A stretch of 64,000 bases of DNA from Thermoproteota archaeon (lineage in GTDB: Archaea > Korarchaeota > JAOZGF01 > JAOZFZ01), in contig JAOZFT010000020.1 in NCBI GenBank assembly GCA_027492035.1, positions 75,071-139,070 of the forward strand. Reading direction: 5' to 3'. Positions 8,659-18,450 of the stretch are shown in pieces. Both the position numbers and the translations under genes were made by a program. A model generated the notes under the pieces. It was not told where the DNA came from and ran no database searches. It saw only the letters and a list, made by a program, of their open reading frames with translations. Numbering within the stretch: the first letter of the stretch is position 1; every line of letters begins with the position of its first letter.

Positions 8659-10575
8659 TTGAAAGCTTTGATACTGGCTGCAGGTAAAGGGACAAGGCTT
8701 AGACCATACAGTGAAACCACACCTAAATCCCTGATGGAGCTTGTTCCTGGTTTAACCATTATTGAATTCATTATAGGTCAGTTAAGGAAAGTAGGTGTCA
8801 CAGATATAGTGGTAGTTACCAGAAGTGAACTTGTTGAAAAGTTCAGAAATAAGTTGGGGGACGAAGTAAGTTATGTTTCAGTGGATGGGGGAAAGGATTT
8901 CGGGAACTTGTACACTGTTGAAGAGGCTCTTAGAAAAGTTGAAGACGACCATGTTTTGCTTGTCATGTCGGATCACATATTTGAAAGGGAGCTTTTGAAC
9001 AAATTAGTTAATTGTGGAGACAGTAAACCAGTTATTCTTTGTTTAGACAGGAACCCTAAATGGATGGTTATTAATGAAGGACTTAGAGTAAAAATTAACG
9101 GTTCAGGAGTTGAAAAAGTTGGGAAAGATTTGCCGCCTTACCATGGAGTAGATACCGGTTTATTTCTATTAAGTAATGAAGCCTTCAATTTAGTTTTTGA
9201 AACAGTGAAAAAGCTTGGGTGCAGTTCTAAAATAGCGGATTTAGTTAACGCAGCTGCAGAAAACAGTAAAGTGGGTTATGTTGATGTAACAGGCCATTTA
9301 TGGATGGACATAGACACACCTAAAGACCTTTTAAAGGCACGGAAACTTTATTGGAAAATAAAAGGGAAGGATTTGGTTAAACCCAGCGATGGCCCTGTTT
9401 CTAAACGTTTAAACAGGCCTATTTCCACCAAAATTTCTCTTTTCCTGTACCAGAGGAACAGAGTTACTTCAAATCAAGTTTCCTTTTTAGCTTTTCTTCT
9501 GGGTTTAGCTTCAGCTTCTCTTTTTCTTTTGAACAACCTAGTGCTCGGCGGAATACTAACTTACATATCTTCAGTTTTTGATGGGGTGGATGGTGAACTT
9601 GCAAGGTTAAGGAGCGAAGAATCTTTTTTTGGAGGAGTCCTTGACAGTCTGCTTGACAGATTCGTTGATTTATCCTTGATATTATCGATAGGTATAAATT
9701 ACTTTAGAAACCCTTACCTAAGTCCTTCTTGGGTTGTTTTCCTGGTTTCCTTAGCATCGTTTGGTGTCATCCTGGTAAGTTACGTTTCAAAACTTTTTGG
9801 TTCGAAAGCTGCAAAATTAAGAAGTGGATTCCCTTGGGCTACAAGAGATGTTAGACTTTTTACTTTCACTATTGGGGGGCTAACCATGTTTCCCTTAATT
9901 CCTTTAGTTTTCTGTGCGTTTGCTCCTTTAATTTTCTCCGGTAAAGCCTTACTGACCCTCAGCAGAAAATCCAGCCCCGTTAAAGTAAAAAAGGGGAAAG
10001 TTGAAACTTTGAGACCTCCCCAGCCTCAAATCAAAGTAGTTGAAAACAAGGCTCCTAAGGAGTCACGGCGTCATTTAACAGATTTGTTTTCAAACATCGT
10101 TAAACTCACAGTTTCCTTAGCAGTGATCCGGATACTGCTCTACTCCTTTGGGGGAGTACCTATGATTAACATTTCTTTACTGGAAATAAAGGCTAGTCAC
10201 GTGTTAAACTTGATAAACCTTGTGGTGATTGTTTATTTTGGGTATGGGATACTTACCTCCCTGAAATTCTTTCTAGACATTGCTTCAGATATAGTAGTGA
10301 GTAAGTTAGAGGTGACCAAAACAGCTTACTCAAGGGCCACATTAGACATTCTTTACTTAATAGGTTTAGCGCTGATCTGGTTCGCTGTAAGTCCGTTACT
10401 GGAGAACGTTCCAGAAATAGGGGAATGGCTTAGAATGCCTTTAGGACTACTTATTTTGGCTGTCTTCACCTTAATACTTTATGATTTATCAAGAATATTT
10501 TACAGAAGCCTTAAAGGAGCTTTAAACAAGGTTATAGATGCAGTAACAGAAGCAATAGAAAAATGCACTAAATGA
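8659..10575 (+). CDS. Inositol-1-phosphate cytidylyltransferase / CDP-alcohol phosphatidyltransferase with an extra membrane domain
   Basis: Three parts. Residues 1-235 are a nucleotidyltransferase opening with LKALILAAGKGTRLRP and containing WMDIDTP. Residues about 245-450 are a membrane CDP-alcohol phosphatidyltransferase with the full signature DGx2ARx8Gx3Dx3D (D311, A315-R316, G325, D329, D333). This matches fused IPCT-DIPPS enzymes that make di-myo-inositol-phosphate, a solute of hyperthermophiles; a phospholipid product is the alternative. Residues about 455-638 add roughly four more membrane segments that the usual fusion lacks. I chose TTG 8659, nine bases after GGTGG, because it starts exactly at the conserved domain; GTG 8632 is the longer option. 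No inositol-phosphate synthase gene is nearby. Confidence 0.82.
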   Translation: MKALILAAGKGTRLRPYSETTPKSLMELVPGLTIIEFIIGQLRKVGVTDIVVVTRSELVEKFRNKLGDEVSYVSVDGGKDFGNLYTVEEALRKVEDDHVLLVMSDHIFERELLNKLVNCGDSKPVILCLDRNPKWMVINEGLRVKINGSGVEKVGKDLPPYHGVDTGLFLLSNEAFNLVFETVKKLGCSSKIADLVNAAAENSKVGYVDVTGHLWMDIDTPKDLLKARKLYWKIKGKDLVKPSDGPVSKRLNRPISTKISLFLYQRNRVTSNQVSFLAFLLGLASASLFLLNNLVLGGILTYISSVFDGVDGELARLRSEESFFGGVLDSLLDRFVDLSLILSIGINYFRNPYLSPSWVVFLVSLASFGVILVSYVSKLFGSKAAKLRSGFPWATRDVRLFTFTIGGLTMFPLIPLVFCAFAPLIFSGKALLTLSRKSSPVKVKKGKVETLRPPQPQIKVVENKAPKESRRHLTDLFSNIVKLTVSLAVIRILLYSFGGVPMINISLLEIKASHVLNLINLVVIVYFGYGILTSLKFFLDIASDIVVSKLEVTKTAYSRATLDILYLIGLALIWFAVSPLLENVPEIGEWLRMPLGLLILAVFTLILYDLSRIFYRSLKGALNKVIDAVTEAIEKCTK

Positions 10576-10719
10576 GTAAAGGATAACTCTTTACCAGTTT
10601 AATTATTCCATATTTTCATCCTGTCTCAAGAAGAAAATTCAATATTTTTAAATCAAAAACCAACAAAAAGATTAAATTTAAACTTATTTTCAAAAAAATG
10701 TTAAAAAAGGTGGTAAGTA

Positions 10720-11664
10720 TTGATTTCTAAGCTAAGGTTTAAAGGAAAAGATTTTCTCACTTTGATGGATTTTAGCAAAGAGGAAATTGATTTTGTGCTC
10801 AAAGTTTCAGAGGAACTGAAAAGTAAATATTTGAGAGGAGAAAAACATAACTATCTTGAGGGAAAAACCATTGCAATGATTTTTGAAAAACCTTCTACAA
10901 GGACAAGGTTTAGTTTCCAAGCTGCAATTGCCCATTTAGGTGCTCAAAGCTTTTATGCTATGCGTTCACAGATGCAACTTGCTAGAGGAGAACCTATAAA
11001 GGACACCGCGAGAGTTTTAGACAGGTACTGTGATGGTTTGGTGATAAGAACCTTTGGTCAAGAAGTAGTAGAGGAATATGCTGCATACATGAGCCACCCA
11101 GTAGTTAATGCTTTAACTGATTTAACGCACCCTTGTCAGGGACTGGCTGATCTTTTAACTATCAAAGAGAAAAAGGGTGATTTCAGCAAGTTAAAATTAG
11201 CTTATACCGGGGACATTTGGAATGTTGCACAAACTTTAATGGTTGCTGCTGCGATTTATGGGATGAAGGCATACTTTGCAAGACCTAAAGGCTATAACCC
11301 GGATAAAAGGATTTGGAAGTTTGTGCAGGAGAAAATGGAGGAAACTGAAGCTGAAGTAGTTTTAACCAGTGACTTAAGCGAAGCTGTCCAAGGAGCTGAC
11401 GTGGTTTATGCCAACACTTGGCACAGTATGGGAGGCCCCGAGAAAGAAAAAGAGAAAAGAATTAAGGACTTTAAACCTTACCAAATAAACAATGAAGTCT
11501 TAAAGGAAGCAAAGAAAGATGCAATATTTATGCATTGTTTACCGGGTTACAGAGGAGAGGAAATGACTGATGAAGTCATTGAAGGCCCCCACAGTGTAGT
11601 TTTCGACCAAGCAGAAAATAGAATGCATACAGAAAAGGCAGTCTTATCACTTTTTATCCCCTAA
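10720..11664 (+). CDS. argF: Ornithine carbamoyltransferase
   Basis: A 314-residue enzyme that makes citrulline from ornithine and carbamoyl phosphate in arginine synthesis. The carbamoyl-phosphate loop STRTR (59-63), HPCQ (137-140), the ornithine-binding loop NTWHSMGG and HCLP (272-275) are all present, and the length is normal. The TTG start follows AAGGTGG. It is a single gene with no other arg genes beside it, although an M20 deacylase that could belong to arginine or lysine metabolism lies 4 kb away. Confidence 0.95.
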   Translation: MISKLRFKGKDFLTLMDFSKEEIDFVLKVSEELKSKYLRGEKHNYLEGKTIAMIFEKPSTRTRFSFQAAIAHLGAQSFYAMRSQMQLARGEPIKDTARVLDRYCDGLVIRTFGQEVVEEYAAYMSHPVVNALTDLTHPCQGLADLLTIKEKKGDFSKLKLAYTGDIWNVAQTLMVAAAIYGMKAYFARPKGYNPDKRIWKFVQEKMEETEAEVVLTSDLSEAVQGADVVYANTWHSMGGPEKEKEKRIKDFKPYQINNEVLKEAKKDAIFMHCLPGYRGEEMTDEVIEGPHSVVFDQAENRMHTEKAVLSLFIP

Positions 11665-11806
11665 AATTCTTCGAAATTTTTCTGTTTTTCCGTGATAAAA
11701 ATAGAATTTTCCTTGATTCTTCCACCCCTCTTCTTTCTTCAACCTGAATCTCTCTAAACTTTTTAGTAAAGTTCTCAGTCTTTGCTAAGAACTAAATTAA
11801 AAGTTT

Positions 11807-13387
11807 TTAAAACAAGTCATAATCTTGCAAGTAGCTCCTACCTGTTTTTAAAGCTATTTCGGCTTTGTTAAGTTCCTTTCCAAGGTATGCAGCATGAGGA
11901 AGGAGGGTAACTAACCCTCTTTTAATTGCTTCCATATACACATCTACAGACTTTTCTCCCCTGATTATAACATCAGGTTTCTCCCTGTTCCGGAAACTGT
12001 AATGTTGCAAAACTATTTCCCTCCTTTCCCTGTCAACATTTATTTTAAAGAAACCTTTTGGGTCTATGGGTGTCTTATATTGTTTTTCAGCCTTTACAAC
12101 CTTAACTTCATTCTCTATTGCAGGGTTATACAGAAGTTCTTTACTTCTCTTTTCTTTAAAGAAAAGGAGATTTATGGCTAAGTCTTTAGGAAAGGTTCCC
12201 CTCTTTCTTGAAATATAAATCATTTTGGAAGCTTTAATTAATTCCTTCACTGCTCCTTTACATTTATTGCTTTGTTCAGTAGTTAAAACCAAGTTTATAC
12301 TTAATTCATTCATTATTGCTGCGAGGATAGCGTTTACACCTATTGAGTCAGCATCTATTGTTTCTGTTATGTTTCCAACTCCGCAAAAGAGCATTTTTTC
12401 CGGATGCTTCCTGTGAAAAGTTTTGAATGTGATTAATGAATCTGTTAAATTCGGCATGTTGACAGGGTTTAAGATTAAGTCGCAAAGGAAATTTTTCACT
12501 CCTTCCTCCCTTGCTTTTTCAATGTTTTCCTCCATAACTTCTATTTTTTCATTTATCTCCACAGGAAAAATCCCTTTTTTGTAATTATACGGTATTATTA
12601 CAGCAGGTGTTTCCCCTAAGTAACTGGCAACCTCTTCTATGTTTCCCCCTTCCAAACTCACCACTAAATCTATACCCTCCTCTACTGCAGCCTTTATTTC
12701 CTTAGAAGAAACTGTGTCAATACTTAAGGGTGCATTACAAACTTTTCTTAAAAAATTAATCAGCTCCTTTACTTTTTCAGGTTTCTCCATGCCTGAAACC
12801 ATGCCTATATCTATTATGTGGGATCCAGAGTTTAAGTAATGTTTAACTTTTCTAATTAACTCTTCCTTAGACAATAAGGGGGCGTCAACTATTTCTGCTG
12901 CCACCTTAAATGGAAGTCTTTGATCAATGACAACTTTACCCCCAATAACAAATGCTTTTTCCTTGTTCAGTAACTCTTTTTCAAGTTTCTTTATTTCATA
13001 AAGTTCAGAGGAGGCTTCTTCCTTCCTCTTTAAATGTAAAATTTCACAGGCTGGAGTTACAGTTGAAAACTTGATTTTCCCCTGTTTAAAAAGGTTAAGA
13101 ATTTCTCCTAAATCTGTTGATAATTTAGGTCCCTTAAAAACAGGTAAACCTAGTTTTTCCCCTATCTCCTTTGTGTCTCCCTTAATTAATCCTGGGACCA
13201 AAATTAAATCAAAACCACGCCCTCTTAAGTCCTCCTTCTCCAGTTGTTTAATAATGTTTTTTATGGGAATTAATGAAGCTACGTCAAAAGGCAGAGTTTT
13301 AATTTCATAATCTACCTCGCTCCTCTTTACACTTTCATGAACAGACTTCTCGGCCAGTTTACCTGTTACAAGCAACACCTTCAACAT
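11807..13387 (-). CDS. Dihydropteroate synthase-related protein (archaeal MJ0107-like)
   Basis: A 526-residue protein of the archaeal DHPS-related family. Residues about 1-130 form an archaea-specific N-terminal domain. The central part is the DHPS-like barrel: HYLNSGSHIIDIGMVSG, PLSIDTVSSKEIKAA, DLVVSLEGGN and FLCDLILNP. A C-terminal extension follows. Family members are widespread in archaea with methanopterin and are proposed to act in its synthesis, but the reaction is not firmly settled. It is the last gene of a same-strand set behind mptA and dmrX, 56 bp after dmrX. Start ATG with GAGGTAG upstream. Confidence 0.85.
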   Translation of the reverse strand: MLKVLLVTGKLAEKSVHESVKRSEVDYEIKTLPFDVASLIPIKNIIKQLEKEDLRGRGFDLILVPGLIKGDTKEIGEKLGLPVFKGPKLSTDLGEILNLFKQGKIKFSTVTPACEILHLKRKEEASSELYEIKKLEKELLNKEKAFVIGGKVVIDQRLPFKVAAEIVDAPLLSKEELIRKVKHYLNSGSHIIDIGMVSGMEKPEKVKELINFLRKVCNAPLSIDTVSSKEIKAAVEEGIDLVVSLEGGNIEEVASYLGETPAVIIPYNYKKGIFPVEINEKIEVMEENIEKAREEGVKNFLCDLILNPVNMPNLTDSLITFKTFHRKHPEKMLFCGVGNITETIDADSIGVNAILAAIMNELSINLVLTTEQSNKCKGAVKELIKASKMIYISRKRGTFPKDLAINLLFFKEKRSKELLYNPAIENEVKVVKAEKQYKTPIDPKGFFKINVDRERREIVLQHYSFRNREKPDVIIRGEKSVDVYMEAIKRGLVTLLPHAAYLGKELNKAEIALKTGRSYLQDYDLF

Positions 13388-13443
13388 TTTCTACCTCTTA
13401 TTGTTTGTTCTTTACCAATGCTTTCTAAACCTTGCCTAAGCCT

Positions 13444-14184
13444 TTACGTCTCCAGTATTTCATTGATTTTAGTTAGCAACCTGGTAGGTTCTTCAACAAC
13501 CACTACTCCCTTCATTTTTCTTAGTTTATTAACGTTTTCAACATCTACTTCTCTAGTTTCTATTTTTGCTTTCTCCCAACAAGCTACTGCTTGGAAGGGA
13601 CATGCTGAAACACATTTTTCGCAGCCTATACATTTCAAAAGATTTATTTTTGGGCCTTCCTTGGTTGATTCTATAGCCTCAACCGGACAGTTTGTTAAGG
13701 CCGTGCATTCCTTACAGTTTAAACATTTTTCGCGTTTGATTATGCAAGGAAGCGTAATTTCTGTTTCTCCCAGCTTTGAATCCACAGGTAAAACAATCAC
13801 TGGAACTTTGCCTTTCAAAGCTTGGGCGAAAGCATTTGTAACACATGTGTCAGCCACTCCATTAACCATTTTAGCGACGGAGTTTGCTGTAACAGGTGAA
13901 ACAGCAAAAACTTTGTATTTTCTTAGATTGAAACGGCCTGAAAAAACTCCACTAGCCCCATCTGTTTCTCTGCTTACCAATTCTTCGTAATAAAGGCCTG
14001 GGGAAATTTTCTTAATTTTATCTCTTAAACCGTACATTCTGAGAATCTCTAACCCTGCTTCACTAACGAAGGTAGTTACTTTTACACCGTACTTTTGTTT
14101 AATCCCCAACATTATTTGGTAGGTTTCGAAAAGAAAAGTTCCTGAACCTGTAACTCCCCAGGCAAGCTTCAATTCTTCCCTCAA
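13444..14184 (-). CDS. dmrX: Dihydromethanopterin reductase (acceptor)-like flavo-iron-sulfur protein
   Basis: About 246 residues. The N-terminal part is a flavoprotein-like domain (LAWGVTGSGTF, FAVSPVTANSVAKMVNG). The C-terminal part carries two 4Fe-4S motifs, CLNCKECTALTNCP and CIGCEKCVSACP. This is the DmrX/archaeoflavoprotein architecture, which reduces dihydromethanopterin to the tetrahydro form. I prefer TTG 14184, six bases after GGGGTG, giving the usual short N-terminus; TTG 14199 is the longer option. It lies between mptA and the DHPS-related gene, which supports the pterin assignment. Confidence 0.83.
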   Translation of the reverse strand: MREELKLAWGVTGSGTFLFETYQIMLGIKQKYGVKVTTFVSEAGLEILRMYGLRDKIKKISPGLYYEELVSRETDGASGVFSGRFNLRKYKVFAVSPVTANSVAKMVNGVADTCVTNAFAQALKGKVPVIVLPVDSKLGETEITLPCIIKREKCLNCKECTALTNCPVEAIESTKEGPKINLLKCIGCEKCVSACPFQAVACWEKAKIETREVDVENVNKLRKMKGVVVVEEPTRLLTKINEILET

Positions 14185-14350
14185 TACTTCACCCCTCAAA
14201 TTTTAAACCAACAAATGCTTTTAAGACCATTTTTAAATCCTTAAATGCTTCAATTGTTCTTCTAAAGGAATAAATAAGGGAGTTAAAAGTCATTACGGAA
14301 GTAGCTTATTTCAGGTTTTTAATGGTTTGAGAGATCACTTCCGAAAAAAA

Positions 14351-15289
14351 TTATTTTAACTCAAATTCCTTTCTCAACTGTTCTAAAGTAGCATGGTACT
14401 CAGCCACTAAGTTATGTTCATGAATGCTCTCTAAGTCTTCTTGAATAAGGGAAACTTCTGTTTCATCAGGTAAATTCGGGAATTTATCAATTACTCCCTT
14501 CGCCATGTACCTTATCACATCCTCAGCAAACCTTGCTTTCTTCACAGCTTGCTTAACAACTTCAATTTCATCTTTCTTCTTCAATAATTCAAAAGTTGGG
14601 GCACTCATTGCATTCCTTGCTATCTCGATCAGTGTGTAAGCATTAACAGAATAATTCCCTGGAACCTCAACCACTAACGTAGCGTAGCTTCGCTGCATGT
14701 GGGTTGCAATAAACAGTTTTTCAACAAGCTTCTTCACTTTTTCTTCATTCCCTATATCCCTCTTTAAAGAATCCATTGTCTCCAAGAGAATGCTTTTCTG
14801 GGCGCTGGGGCAAGCAGTTATCCCGCTTACTTTAACCCCTACAGCCTTCTTTATTTTTATTTTCTTTTTTATCCTTTCAGCTTTAGCAGATCCTAGAAGT
14901 ACAGCTCTTTCAAATGTCTCCTTCCCTGTTACAGGTGTTTCAGTAGGATAAACCACATCACCTTGTAAAATAACTTCCGCCTTTCTACAGTAAGGATGCT
15001 TCTGCAAAAGCTCCTTTGCCACTCTGCTGCAGAAAACTTCAATTTTCAATTTTTTCTTTGCATACCTTGAAAGAACCTCAACTATGGCTTCATAATTCCT
15101 TGAAGCATGGATTCCGCGGTAGTCAGGAACTAAGTCAATGAAAGCAGAGACAGAAGGGACAAAAGCTGCTGTTTTATGGTTTATGTCGATAGAAAAAACA
15201 GGCACTCTAATATTTTCAACACCAACCCTTTTAAGATAAATACGAAACAAAGGTTTCTCAACATTTACGTCTGAAATGAGGGAAGGCAA
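14351..15289 (-). CDS. mptA: GTP cyclohydrolase MptA
   Basis: A 312-residue member of the MptA/FolE2 family that opens GTP for methanopterin synthesis. Family segments include the start LISDVNVEKP, VFSIDINHKTAAFVPSVSAF, RGIHASRNYEA, KVSGITACPSAQ with the metal-linked Cys, and THMQRSYATLVVEV. The length is typical. The TTG start is supported by the conserved N-terminus. First gene of the mptA-dmrX-DHPS-like set, about 165 bp ahead of dmrX. The Fae domain elsewhere in the window needs the cofactor this pathway makes. Confidence 0.93.
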   Translation of the reverse strand: MPSLISDVNVEKPLFRIYLKRVGVENIRVPVFSIDINHKTAAFVPSVSAFIDLVPDYRGIHASRNYEAIVEVLSRYAKKKLKIEVFCSRVAKELLQKHPYCRKAEVILQGDVVYPTETPVTGKETFERAVLLGSAKAERIKKKIKIKKAVGVKVSGITACPSAQKSILLETMDSLKRDIGNEEKVKKLVEKLFIATHMQRSYATLVVEVPGNYSVNAYTLIEIARNAMSAPTFELLKKKDEIEVVKQAVKKARFAEDVIRYMAKGVIDKFPNLPDETEVSLIQEDLESIHEHNLVAEYHATLEQLRKEFELK

Positions 15290-15511
15290 CTTTAATCAAC
15301 TCTAATTTTTAAAAAGGATAAATAGTTCGGGAATTGAACCTTGAATCCAGTATGAATTCAATCTAAAACCCAAACCCTTCAAGCATCAAATTTAAATTTT
15401 TCCAAAAATGAACCGGAACTTCTTCAACATTTTTCAGTTAGGATAGAACTAGATACTAAAGGTAAAGAAATTTTTTAGGTTTTGACTGTAGATTTTTTTG
15501 GGGGGTTACTT

Positions 15512-16618
15512 ATGGAAAATGAAGCCGTAAAGTTTTTGATGGAAATCACCCGAGTTAAAAGTTTCTCTGGTGAAGAAGAGGAAGTGGCAGGTATTATCAG
15601 GGAGGAAATGGATGAATTAGGGTTTGAAAAAACAGGTGTGGATGAAGTAGGAAATGTTTGGGGCTTGATAAGGGGTAAAAGTGACAGTTACTTAATGTTT
15701 GAAGGACACATGGACACTGTTAAACCAGGTAGAGTTGAAAACTGGGTTTTTCCACCCTTCTCCGGAAAAGTGGTTGATGGAGAAATTTATGGAAGAGGGG
15801 CAGCTGATATGAAGGGATCAATTGCAGCCATGATTTATTCTGCTTCTGAAATAAAGGAACCGGAAAAAGGGTTGATCTGTGCTTTCGTGGTGCATGAGGA
15901 AGATCAGGAAGGCTTCGGCATCAGGCATTTTCTCAAAAATACAGGCATTAAACCTGAAATTGTGGTGTTAGGAGAACCGACAAACTTAAATATTGCGATA
16001 GGCCACAGGGGAAGAGCGGAAATTGTTGTGAAAATTAGAGGCAGGACCGGGCACTCAAGCATGCCCCATCTAGGTGAGAATGCCCTCTTAAAAACTTGTT
16101 CAAAGATTTTGAAACTTAAAAATATTCCTTTGCCTGAAAATAAGGAGTTAGGTTCTGCTTCAATAACTCCTGTCTCGGTTAATTGTTCACCCGGTGAAAT
16201 TCCAATAACTCCAGACTATTGCGAAATTTTACTTGATAGAAGAATAGTTCCAGGGGAAAGTAAACAATCCATTATAGATGAACTTGAAAACTTTCTCCAG
16301 GTAAAGGCTGAGGTAAGGAAGAAGATCATTAAATGTTACACAGGCTTCAAAGAAAAAGTTGACTGTTACTTTCCAGCTTTTTATATCCGGAGAAACGAAA
16401 TAAAAATGTTATCGAAAAAACTGGGTGCTAAACTAATTACTTGGAAATTTGGAACAGATGGTTCCTACACCGCAGGAGTTAAGGAAATTTTAACCTTTGG
16501 ATACGGACCAGGCGAAGAAGAAATGGCTCACGTCCCAAACGAAAAATTAAACCTTAAAAAATTCATGAAAAGTATTTCAGGGTACAAAAAAATTTTCTCT
16601 TTTCTTTCTACCCATTAG
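15512..16618 (+). CDS. M20-family deacylase/peptidase (ArgE/DapE/YgeY type)
   Basis: About 368 residues. Di-zinc signature: MFEGHMDTVKPG, GRGAADMKGSIAA, the catalytic acid in VHEEDQEG, GEPTNLNIAIGHRG and the dimerisation-domain start GRTGHSSMPHLGENA. The C-terminal His motif is in EEMAHVPNEKL. Members remove acyl groups or cleave small peptides; ArgE, DapE, LysK and YgeY cannot be separated here. ATG 15512 is preferred because GGGGGG lies at the right distance; the TTG 30 bases upstream adds unmatched residues. It may form a unit with the downstream deoxyhypusine synthase, 54 bp away. Confidence 0.85.
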   Translation: MENEAVKFLMEITRVKSFSGEEEEVAGIIREEMDELGFEKTGVDEVGNVWGLIRGKSDSYLMFEGHMDTVKPGRVENWVFPPFSGKVVDGEIYGRGAADMKGSIAAMIYSASEIKEPEKGLICAFVVHEEDQEGFGIRHFLKNTGIKPEIVVLGEPTNLNIAIGHRGRAEIVVKIRGRTGHSSMPHLGENALLKTCSKILKLKNIPLPENKELGSASITPVSVNCSPGEIPITPDYCEILLDRRIVPGESKQSIIDELENFLQVKAEVRKKIIKCYTGFKEKVDCYFPAFYIRRNEIKMLSKKLGAKLITWKFGTDGSYTAGVKEILTFGYGPGEEEMAHVPNEKLNLKKFMKSISGYKKIFSFLSTH

Positions 16619-16672
16619 CAAAACTAAAAAATTAAAATAATAGGGGGAGGAAATGTAAAGGAAGGTGTTTTT

Positions 16673-17617
16673 ATGGCTCAAAACATAGACTGGGCAGGAG
16701 ACGTCTTTATTTCTCATGCCGACGTAAAGAAAGGGATGTCTGTTTCAAGTTTTGTTAAAGAGTTGGGGAAATGTGGTTTCCAAGCTAGAAAAATAGCTAT
16801 GGCTGTTAAAGTACTTTCAGATATGGTGTCAGATAAGGAATGCACTAAGTTTTTAGCTTTAGCAGGAACAATGGTGCCTGGGGGAATGAGGAAAGTCATT
16901 TGTGAATTCTTAAGGGAGAAGTTTTTTGACGTAGTGGTTTCTACAGGTGCAAACCTTACACATGACCTTATTGAAGCTTTTGGTGAAAAACATAAATTCA
17001 TGGATTCTGAAGAAACAGATGTTGAACTCCAAGTGAAAGGAATCAACAGGATCTATAACGTGCTTTTACCTAACAGAGGATATGTTGCGTTAGAGAATGG
17101 GCTGCGTAAATTATTTCCTAAGCTTCCTCAAAAGGAAATGAGTTCTAGAGAATTCCTTTACGAGCTTGGGTTAAAAATAAGAGATAAAAACTCCATACTT
17201 AAAGTTGCAGCTGAAAAAAAAATCCCTGTTTTTGCACCTTCGCTTCCAGATTCAGTTCTAGGTTTCCAGGTTTGGATGTATTCACAGAACCATGACTTAA
17301 CAGTGAACACAACCATCGACCAAGGTGAAGTTCTAGACATTGTTTTTGAATCAGAGAAAACTGGTGCATTAGTAGTTGGGGGAGGTGTTCCAAAGCATTA
17401 CGTGGCAATGGCCGCCCAAATAGCTGACAAACCTTTAAAATATGCTGTACAAATTACTTTAGATAGACCTGAAGGTGGAGGTGTTTCAGGCGCTAAATTA
17501 GAGGAAGCTAAATCATGGAGAAAAGTTCATCCTAAAGCTGAAACTGTTGATTTAGTTTGCGACGCAACTATAGCCTTACCTTTAATTTTAGCAGCTCTAA
17601 AAGACAGGTTAAGGTAG
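16673..17617 (+). CDS. dys: Deoxyhypusine synthase
   Basis: A 314-residue enzyme that transfers the aminobutyl group of spermidine to a lysine of aIF5A. Conserved segments: FLALAGTMVPGGMRKV, VVSTGANLTHDL, VFAPSLPDSVLGFQ, ALVVGGGVPKHY and AVQITLDRPEGGGVSGA. The intermediate-forming lysine is K284 in SWRKVHP. ATG start with a purine run upstream. It follows the M20 gene on the same strand. Confidence 0.95.
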   Translation: MAQNIDWAGDVFISHADVKKGMSVSSFVKELGKCGFQARKIAMAVKVLSDMVSDKECTKFLALAGTMVPGGMRKVICEFLREKFFDVVVSTGANLTHDLIEAFGEKHKFMDSEETDVELQVKGINRIYNVLLPNRGYVALENGLRKLFPKLPQKEMSSREFLYELGLKIRDKNSILKVAAEKKIPVFAPSLPDSVLGFQVWMYSQNHDLTVNTTIDQGEVLDIVFESEKTGALVVGGGVPKHYVAMAAQIADKPLKYAVQITLDRPEGGGVSGAKLEEAKSWRKVHPKAETVDLVCDATIALPLILAALKDRLR

Positions 17618-17675
17618 ACCCCTTTCTGGTTAAGGGATATGTTTCAGGTATTAGGGAAAACATGGAGATAATAAA

Positions 17676-18450
17676 ATGGATTTATTATTTATCGCACCTA
17701 TGTTGCTCTTTTTCATAGCGTTTATTTTTTCTATGTTGGGCATGAGCGGATCTCAACTTTCTACTCCTATCCTGTTTTGGTTGGGAACGGATTTTAAAAC
17801 ACAAGTAATTCCGCTTGGGATGCTTTTAAATGTTGTTAACAGTGCATCTGCTGCTGGTAGATATGGGAAAAAGAAACTAATTGACTGGAAAGTTGCAGCG
17901 CTTTTTAGTTTCGTTATGATGCTGTTTGCTCCTCTCGATACATGGTTAAATATAAGTTTACCAACAAAACCAGTGATTTTAACCTTCGCAATATTCACTG
18001 CTGCAGCTGCGTTGTTAATGCTTAATAATTTGGAAACCGAGAAAAGAAAGGTCTTGGGAGTTTCTAGTAGTTCAATCCTTGGTTTCTTTGCTGGATTAAT
18101 AGGAAGAGGCGGAGGTAGCTTTGTTGTGCCTTTGTTATATATGGTAGGTTTAGGAGTGAAAACAGCAGCACTTCCGCCTTTGTAGTGACATGTTCAGGTG
18201 TTTTAAGTTTCGTTTCTCATATTTTCACTGCTGCACAGCCTAATTGGATTATATGGATCCTTTGCGCGTTTTCAGTTTTAATGGAGGGCAAGTAGGTTCC
18301 TATGTAATGGCTACAAAATTAAAACCGAAATATACGAAAAAAGTATTTGGAGCAGTGTTGCTTGGAGATGCAGCGATTCTTATTAATCCAAAATTTCTTA
18401 ATAAATTAGGCAACCAAGGTTTCCCTTTTAAGAAAATAATTCTTTTATAA
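17676..18450 (+). pseudogene. TauE/SafE (TSUP) membrane exporter, broken by two frameshifts
   Basis: The first frame (17676-18185) encodes a TSUP N-terminal half with hydrophobic segments and the repeat motif GLIGRGGGSFVVPLLYMVGL. It stops at 18183. The family sequence continues in another frame from about 18165 (TSAFVVTCSGVLSFVSHIF) to a TAG near 18285. It then resumes in a third frame (GGQVGSYVMATKLKPKY) to 18450. Each break fits loss of a single base. An intact TSUP gene lies at 60444-61283. This is either a recent pseudogene or two sequencing errors; the product would be an anion or organosulfonate exporter. Confidence 0.75.
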
